This document shows positions 59,471-64,000 of a DNA stretch of 64,000 bases, one piece after another (the stretch's first letter is position 1; each line of letters opens with the position of its first letter). The DNA lies in assembly GCF_030160835.1 (NCBI RefSeq), contig NZ_BSPC01000063.1, forward strand, positions 166,394-230,393, written 5' to 3'. The notes under the pieces were generated by a model that was given only the letters and a program-made list of their open reading frames with translations, ran no database searches and was not told the origin of the DNA. The translations under genes were made by a program, and so were the position numbers. Source of the DNA: Labrys miyagiensis. GTDB taxonomy: Bacteria; Pseudomonadota; Alphaproteobacteria; Rhizobiales; Labraceae.

Positions 59471-60205
59471 TCAATGGCCAGGATGAAGGGCGTCATTGAG
59501 GTAGATGCAGGTGAGCGTTGCGAAGACATAGGCCTGCAACACGGCCACCAGCGTTTCGAGCGCCACCAGAGCGATGACGAGAAGGAGCGGCAAAGGTGAA
59601 AGGATCGCGGTGAAGACACCGGCGCCGGCGAGCATGACGATGAAGCCCGCGAAGATCTTGAGCGCGATATGGCCCGCCAGCATGTTGGCGAAAAGACGAA
59701 CCGAGAGGCTGATCGGACGCGAAACGAAGGAGATCACCTCGATCACGATCAGCAGAGGCAGCAGCCAGGCTGGAACGCCCGAGGGCACGAACAGCTTCAG
59801 GAAATGCGCGCCATTCTTGTAGAAGCCGTAGGCGATGACAGTGCTGATCACCAGCGCGGCGAGAGCGAAGGTCACGATGATGTGGCTGGTGACCGTGAAG
59901 AAGCCCGGGATCAGGCCCAGCACGTTGCAGAACAGCACGAACATGAAGAGCGAGAACACGAAGGGCATGAAACGCATGCCCTCGTTTCCGGCCGAGCTGC
60001 GCACCGTGCCGGCCACGAATTCGTAGAAGGTTTCGGCGAGAGACTGCCAGCGGCCGGGAACGGTGGCCCGGGCCGAGGTGGTCGCGATCATCACCAGCGA
60101 GATGAGGATCACCGCGATGAACATGAACAGAGCCGAGTTCGTGAACGCGATGCTGCCGATATGGAAGATCGGCTTGATCTCGAATTGCGCAATCGGACTA
60201 TGCAT
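59471..60205 (-). CDS. atpB: ATP synthase F0 subunit a
   Basis: A 244-residue membrane subunit forming the proton half-channels. The start ATG at 60205 gives [20 protein letters not shown]. The essential arginine is in [20 protein letters not shown], and the C-terminal helices are [20 protein letters not shown] and [20 protein letters not shown] with [17 protein letters not shown] at the end. A longer frame upstream would run into atpI and was rejected. It follows atpI by 43 nt. Confidence 0.95.
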   Translation of the reverse strand: MHSPIAQFEIKPIFHIGSIAFTNSALFMFIAVILISLVMIATTSARATVPGRWQSLAETFYEFVAGTVRSSAGNEGMRFMPFVFSLFMFVLFCNVLGLIPGFFTVTSHIIVTFALAALVISTVIAYGFYKNGAHFLKLFVPSGVPAWLLPLLIVIEVISFVSRPISLSVRLFANMLAGHIALKIFAGFIVMLAGAGVFTAILSPLPLLLVIALVALETLVAVLQAYVFATLTCIYLNDALHPGH

Positions 60206-60248
60206 CGCCAGCGAGGCCCCGTCTTTTATTGTGGCGCAAGGCGCCTGT

Positions 60249-60617
60249 TCATTCCTGCTTGCCGGGTGTTTTGCCCAACATATTCGAAGCGCGCAACAAA
60301 TTCCGGAGACCCGCCGCAAAGCCGAGCATCAAGAAAATGATGAGCCCCCACGGTGAGGTGCCGGCGAACTTGTCGATAACCCATCCGACCAAGCCGCCGG
60401 CGACGATGCCGGCAACGAATTCGGACGACAGACGCATCGCCTTGCCGATCGCGGAGGGATCGCCCTCCTGCTTACGCAACTTCGCCGCTTCGGCTTGTTC
60501 CCCGGCCTTGATGGTGCCGAGGCGCTCGTCGAGGCGGCGCAGACGTTCGGACAGCTCTTTTTCACTGGGATTGTCTTTGCCGGAATTTCCGGCCTGGTTT
60601 GCTTCGTCGCTCGCCAT
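60249..60617 (-). CDS. atpI: F0F1 ATP synthase assembly protein I
   Basis: A 122-residue AtpI-type protein. The N-terminal part is charged and helical ([37 protein letters not shown]), then two membrane helices carry the family pattern [20 protein letters not shown] and [20 protein letters not shown]. The start ATG at 60617 is about 12 nt after GGGAG. It begins the F0 operon, 61 nt past a clear promoter. AtpI helps assemble the c-ring and supply Mg in other bacteria; here role is by family. Confidence 0.9.
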   Translation of the reverse strand: MASDEANQAGNSGKDNPSEKELSERLRRLDERLGTIKAGEQAEAAKLRKQEGDPSAIGKAMRLSSEFVAGIVAGGLVGWVIDKFAGTSPWGLIIFLMLGFAAGLRNLLRASNMLGKTPGKQE

Positions 60618-60677
60618 TGCGGCAACACGCTCCCTGGCCGGCAAACGGTGCCGGACACCCCCCTTGAAAACGGCGGG

Positions 60678-60706
60678 ACCATACCTACCGACTTTTGCAG
60701 TGTCAA
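60678..60706 (-). promoter_or_regulatory. Sigma-70-type promoter of the atpIBE-b'-b operon
   Basis: On the minus strand TTGACA (60706-60701) and TATGGT (60683-60678) are spaced 17 nt, a near-consensus pair. It lies about 60 nt upstream of the atpI start codon and points toward it. Confidence 0.8.
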
Positions 60707-60900
60707 GGTGAGGCGAAATTAAGTCAAGCCTTTGAGAACAAATAAAAAATGGGCGAAAGCGAGGGCAGCGTGCGGCTTTTGTCCACGCTGCAGCCTGTGG
60801 TTGGGGCGGCATTATTCACGAAGGGCCGGCCTCCCGGGCGTCATCTGCCGCTTTCGGACGGGCCTATTTGCATCTCCCGGCACCGGATTCTTCGTGAGAA

Positions 60901-61497
60901 TCAGGCCGCTTCCAGGCGTTCTGGCGAGACGATATCCACCAAGCCCCAGGCCTGCGCCTCCTCCGCGCTCATGAAATTGTCCCGCTCGAGCGCGGCCTCG
61001 ACCTCTTTCAGCGTACGGCTGCAATGCTTGGCGTAAAGCGCGTTGAGACGCGCCCGGGTCTTGGAGATGTTGGCGGCGTGGATGAGCATATCGGTGGCCT
61101 GGCCTTGATAGCCGCCGGACGGCTGGTGCACCATGATCGAGGTATTGGGCAGGGCGATACGCCGGCCGGGGGCGCCGGCCATCAGGATGAAGGATGCGAT
61201 GGAGTAGGCCGATCCCATGCACAGGGTCGAGACCGGGCTCTTGATGAATTGCATGGTGTCGTACATGGCGAAGCCGCTGGTTACCATCCCGCCGGGCGAG
61301 TTGATATAGATGGAGATCTCCTTCCTGGGATTCTCGGCCTCCAGGAAGAGCAATTGCGCGCAGACCAGCGCCGAGGTGTTGTCATCAACCGGGCCGTTGA
61401 TGAAGATGATGCGCTCCCGCAGCATGCGCGAAAAGATGTCGAAGGCACGCTCGCCGCGCTGGGACTGTTCGACGACCATGGGGATGAGGGCGTTCAT
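60901..61497 (-). CDS. clpP: ATP-dependent Clp protease proteolytic subunit
   Basis: A 198-residue ClpP peptidase. The catalytic triad is in place: S99 in [16 protein letters not shown]124 in [17 protein letters not shown] and D173 in [37 protein letters not shown] is the conserved handle. Start ATG at 61497 follows AAGGAG; no propeptide is apparent. Partner ATPases (clpX, clpA) are not beside it, so it may be one of several clpP copies in the genome. It is upstream of no other gene on its strand until the F0 promoter. Confidence 0.93.
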   Translation of the reverse strand: MNALIPMVVEQSQRGERAFDIFSRMLRERIIFINGPVDDNTSALVCAQLLFLEAENPRKEISIYINSPGGMVTSGFAMYDTMQFIKSPVSTLCMGSAYSIASFILMAGAPGRRIALPNTSIMVHQPSGGYQGQATDMLIHAANISKTRARLNALYAKHCSRTLKEVEAALERDNFMSAEEAQAWGLVDIVSPERLEAA

Positions 61498-61545
61498 CGG
61501 GGAGGCTCCTTCTGCCGTTGGTTTGACTGAGACGCTGTGGAGTTT

Positions 61546-61630
61546 GTCATCCCCTTCCCCTCGTTCTCTCTGCGCTGCGCTCGCGAGCACACTCACAAGC
61601 AAAGCTTGTGAGGATACGGCCGGGGATGAC
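61546..61630. repeat. Family-5 imperfect palindrome, copy 2 (short)
   Basis: GTCATCCCC and GGGGATGAC form the outer arms, with CGCTGCGCTCGCGAG and CACAAGCAAAGCTTGTG inside, matching parts of the copy at 18251-18402. It lies between clpP and the SRPBCC gene. Confidence 0.85.
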
Positions 61631-61655
61631 TGCCCGGTGTTTCGGAAGTGAGATT

Positions 61656-62090
61656 TCAGGCCGCTCGCAGCATCATGACGGGTTCGTTCAAATTGGCGGC
61701 GGCGGGCTTCAGCACGAAGTCGCCATGGGTGATGCGCAGAAGCGTGCCGCCATCGCTGATGGGATCGAGTTCGAAGGTGACGACGCTGTCGAGTGTGCTC
61801 TCGCCGTCCTCCTCGCGCCAGGCGTAACGCAGGCGATGCGGGGGCTCGGCGGCCAGCACCGTGCAGTCGACGCGGCCGGCAAGACCGCCCGCCTTGCCGT
61901 CGAAGCTCAGGCCCTCAATCTTCCGCTCAAGCTCCATCGGCGCCAGCCAGGCGGCGACATAATCGGGGATGGTGAGCGCGCGCCAGACCTTGGCGGGCGG
62001 CGCTTCCAGCTCGCACTCGAAGACGAGATCCTTCGCCCGCTCCTCGCTCGCCCGGTCCTGCAGCATGGTCATCGGCGCGTCTTCCGTCAT
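61656..62090 (-). CDS. SRPBCC (AHSA1-like) domain protein
   Basis: A 144-residue protein of the START-like SRPBCC superfamily (activator of Hsp90 homologue 1 type). After a variable start it reads [40 protein letters not shown], and the beta-rich middle [20 protein letters not shown], ending [13 protein letters not shown]. These proteins bind hydrophobic ligands in a deep pocket. Its ATG overlaps the ArsR stop (ATGA), a classic ArsR/SRPBCC pair in which the regulator controls the operon. Ligand unknown. Confidence 0.9.
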   Translation of the reverse strand: MTEDAPMTMLQDRASEERAKDLVFECELEAPPAKVWRALTIPDYVAAWLAPMELERKIEGLSFDGKAGGLAGRVDCTVLAAEPPHRLRYAWREEDGESTLDSVVTFELDPISDGGTLLRITHGDFVLKPAAANLNEPVMMLRAA

Positions 62091-62401
62091 TGGTCCATAT
62101 CCTTGAGCACTGCTTTGAGCCTTTCGATCCGCTCCGGCCAGAAGGCGCGGTAGCGGTCCACCCAGTCGGTCAGCGGCGTCAGCGCCTGCGGCACGGCGCG
62201 ATAATGGGCGTTGCGCCCCTCGCGCCGCTCCGCAACCAGGCCGGCCTGCCTGAGCACGGCCAGATGCTGGGAGATGGCGGGCTGCGAGACCTCGAAGCCG
62301 GCCTTGAGCTCGGACACGCTCATCTCCCGGCCGGCGAGCCTTTCGAACACGGCGCGGCGGGTAGGATCGGCAAGGGCGCGGAAGAGATCGGGATCGGTCA
62401 T
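62087..62401 (-). CDS. ArsR-family transcriptional regulator
   Basis: A 104-residue winged-helix repressor. The family motif is DPDLFRALADPTRRAVFERL, then MSVSELKAGFEVSQPAISQH, LAVLRQAGLVAERREGRNAH. No metal-binding CVC pair is present, so it is not a metal sensor of the ArsR1 type. It is first in a two-gene operon with an SRPBCC gene, overlapping by 4 nt. Upstream there is a stop-adjacent palindrome and the SMC gene. It probably represses its own operon. Confidence 0.93.
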   Translation of the reverse strand: MTDPDLFRALADPTRRAVFERLAGREMSVSELKAGFEVSQPAISQHLAVLRQAGLVAERREGRNAHYRAVPQALTPLTDWVDRYRAFWPERIERLKAVLKDMDQ

Positions 62402-62447
62402 GCGAGATACATAAGCATTTACTTATGGATTCGGCAAGACGATTTTC

Positions 62448-62545
62448 CTCCGGGTGCACGGGCATCTCGCCCGTTCTTGAACCGTGATGCTTGTCAATAA
62501 GGAAGAGATGGGCAGGATGCCCGTGCACCCCGGGAAGCTCCCGGG
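62448..62545. repeat. Family-3 palindrome, copy f (abuts TAG of SMC)
   Basis: GGGTGCACGGGCATC and GATGCCCGTGCACCC are the main arms, with GCCCGTTCTTGAACC and AAGGAAGAGATGGGC inside, very like copy a. The right end (CGGGAAGCTCCCGGG) lies directly before the TAG stop of the leftward SMC gene (62548-62546). Confidence 0.9.
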
Positions 62546-64000
62546 CTACACCGCTTCCAGGAACTGCTCGGCCTCGCTCAGGCTCACCGAGACGAGCTGG
62601 CTCACGCCGCGCTCGGCCATGGTGACGCCGAAGAGGCGGTTCATGCGGGCCATGGTGATGGGATTGTGGGTGATGGTGACGAAGCGCGTCTCCGTCTGCT
62701 GGATCATGCTGTCGAGCAGGTCGCAGAAGCGCTCGACATTGGCATCGTCCAGCGGCGCGTCGACTTCGTCGAGCACGCAGATCGGCGCGGGATTGGTGAG
62801 GAAGACCGCGAAGATCAGCGCCATCGCGGTCAGCGCCTGTTCGCCACCCGAAAGCAGCGACAGGGTTTGCGGCTTCTTGCCGGGCGGGCGGGCCAGCATT
62901 TCGAGCCCGGCCTCGAGCGGATCGTCCGATTCGGTGAGCTGCAGTTCCGCGGTACCACCGTCGAACAAAGTCTGGAACAGGCGCTGGAAATGGCCGTTGA
63001 CCACGTCGAAGGCGGCCAGCAGCCTCTCGCGGCCTTCCTTGTTGAGGCCGGTGATGGCCTGCCGCAGGCGCTTGATCGCCTCGATCAGATCGTCCCGTTC
63101 GGCCACCATGCCGTCGAGCTGGCTCTGCACGTCCTTCTGCTCGTCCTCGGCACGCAGATTGACGGCGCCGAGGCGTTCGCGCTCGCGCTTGGCTTCCTCC
63201 AGCGACCGTTCGACATCCCTGCGATCGGGCATCGGCGCGTCGGGCGCGAGATTGGCGAGCTTGAGGAGGCCGGTGGGCGCGACGTTCAACGCCTCCTCGA
63301 TCTCGGAGACGATCTGGGCGCGCCGTGCCCGCAAAGCGTCGAGCTTTTCTTCCGAGCGCACCTGCTCCTCGCGCGCCTGGCTCAGCGCCACCAGGGCATC
63401 GCGGCCCTGGCGGTCGCTCTGGGCAAGGCGGGTCTCGGCTTCGGCGAGGCGGTCGGCGGCTGCCTTGCGCGCAGCCTCGGCGATTTCCGTCTCGCTCATC
63501 AGGGCCCGGCGGCGGGCGGCGAAGACCAGGGGTGCGTCGTCGAAGGTTTCTCGCTCGACCTGCAACTCGGTCAGGCGGTTGGTCAGCGTTTCGATCTGGG
63601 CCGCGCCGCCCTCCTGTCGATCCGCCCAGGATCTGCTTTCCTGGCCGATGGCGGCGAGGCGCCTAAGACGCAGCTCCCCCTCGCGCGCGAGGGTCTGCGC
63701 ATGAGCGCGCGCCTCGGCCACGGCGACGCGGCCTTGCGCCACGGCGTTGCGCAGCTCCTGCAGGCGGGCATTGAGGGCGCTGCCATCAGGCAGGGAGACG
63801 AGGGCTTCGCGGGCGGCCTCGCAGGTTTCCCTTGCTTCAGCGAGATCGTCGCCGAGACGGTTGCCGGCCTCGGCAAGGGCTGACAGGCGGCTCGCAAGCT
63901 GCGCGGCCTGGCGCTCGGCGGCGGCGGCGCGCTCGCGCAACTGCTCGGCCTCGCGGTTCAGCGCGCGCCAGGTGTCGCGGGCACCGCGCTCGCGCTCGCC
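62546..64000 (-). CDS. smc: Chromosome segregation protein SMC, C-terminal part (runs off right edge)
   Basis: Only the last 484 codons are in the window; the frame stays open to position 64000, so the gene continues right. The long coiled coil ([20 protein letters not shown] and later [20 protein letters not shown]) leads to the C-terminal ATPase half: [20 protein letters not shown], then the signature [20 protein letters not shown] and Walker [21 protein letters not shown]. It condenses and orients the chromosome. It ends in TAG, then a family-3 palindrome. Confidence 0.95.
   Translation of the reverse strand, partial: GERERGARDTWRALNREAEQLRERAAAAERQAAQLASRLSALAEAGNRLGDDLAEARETCEAAREALVSLPDGSALNARLQELRNAVAQGRVAVAEARAHAQTLAREGELRLRRLAAIGQESRSWADRQEGGAAQIETLTNRLTELQVERETFDDAPLVFAARRRALMSETEIAEAARKAAADRLAEAETRLAQSDRQGRDALVALSQAREEQVRSEEKLDALRARRAQIVSEIEEALNVAPTGLLKLANLAPDAPMPDRRDVERSLEEAKRERERLGAVNLRAEDEQKDVQSQLDGMVAERDDLIEAIKRLRQAITGLNKEGRERLLAAFDVVNGHFQRLFQTLFDGGTAELQLTESDDPLEAGLEMLARPPGKKPQTLSLLSGGEQALTAMALIFAVFLTNPAPICVLDEVDAPLDDANVERFCDLLDSMIQQTETRFVTITHNPITMARMNRLFGVTMAERGVSQLVSVSLSEAEQFLEAV

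Noticed and set aside
22214-62545. CRISPR array as an explanation for the repeats
   Set aside because: Copies are far apart, palindromic and of several families, without regular spacers or cas genes.
1-64000. tRNA or rRNA genes and intact insertion sequences
   Set aside because: None of the gene-free stretches showed a cloverleaf-like pattern or rRNA sequence by eye, and no transposase-like protein was found.

Overview
The window looks like chromosome of a GC-rich alphaproteobacterium, most likely Hyphomicrobiales (Rhizobiales). The reasons are gene content and order: an F0 ATP synthase operon atpI-atpB-atpE-b'-b without F1 genes, the DUF4170 / acyltransferase / waaA / lpxK lipid A block, DUF2093 next to xseA, a plant/alphaproteobacterial-type glutamate-cysteine ligase, PPDK, and several sugar ABC systems paired with Gfo/Idh/MocA oxidoreductases. 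The genus cannot be fixed from the sequence alone. No rRNA, tRNA, CRISPR array, prophage or intact transposon was seen.

Layout. 1-5.2 kb: leftward sugar operon (oxidoreductase, isomerase, binding protein, ATPase, permease running off the left edge), divergent from a LacI regulator across a perfect 20-bp operator. 5.3-9.8 kb: gshA, rsmE, a small secreted protein, ubiA, then a VOC gene and an isolated HmuS-like N-terminal domain. 9.8-13.9 kb: AT-rich patch, XRE/NTF2 pair, the DGPF/ECF42 sigma module and an orphan RHH antitoxin. 14-21 kb: CysQ-like phosphatase, the lipid A/Kdo operon, DUF2093 and xseA. 21-27.5 kb: dehydrogenase, YcaQ-like glycosylase, MFS transporter, zwf, GNAT. 27.5-32.6 kb: a second sugar ABC operon lacking an ATPase. 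32.9-35.6 kb: lemA and two TPM-domain genes, then an NTF2 gene. 35.6-37.3 kb: gene-poor stretch with a ParE remnant. 37.3-50.7 kb: ppdK, acryloyl-CoA reductase-like, LysR, glyS/glyQ, sppA with a 55-residue companion, a small-molecule/RNA methyltransferase-like gene, DUF2007 and polyprenyl diphosphate synthase. 50.7-57.8 kb: DUF2199, a kinase/class III aminotransferase pair, and an ECF sigma factor overlapping a membrane-anchored VWA protein. 58-64 kb: F0 ATP synthase, a ClpP, ArsR/SRPBCC pair and the C-terminal part of SMC.

The most unusual feature is the density and behaviour of large imperfect palindromes. At least five families occur (families 1-5 below). Family 3 copies lie directly against TAG stop codons of neighbouring genes and keep their stems while the stem sequence changes. 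Family 2 units are paired in two opposite orientations. Family 1 and family 2 copies sit between genes of a sugar-transport operon. One palindrome (family 4) lies inside a reading frame and is translated just before a signal-peptide core. These observations, rather than any single protein-coding gene, are the best candidates for something undescribed.
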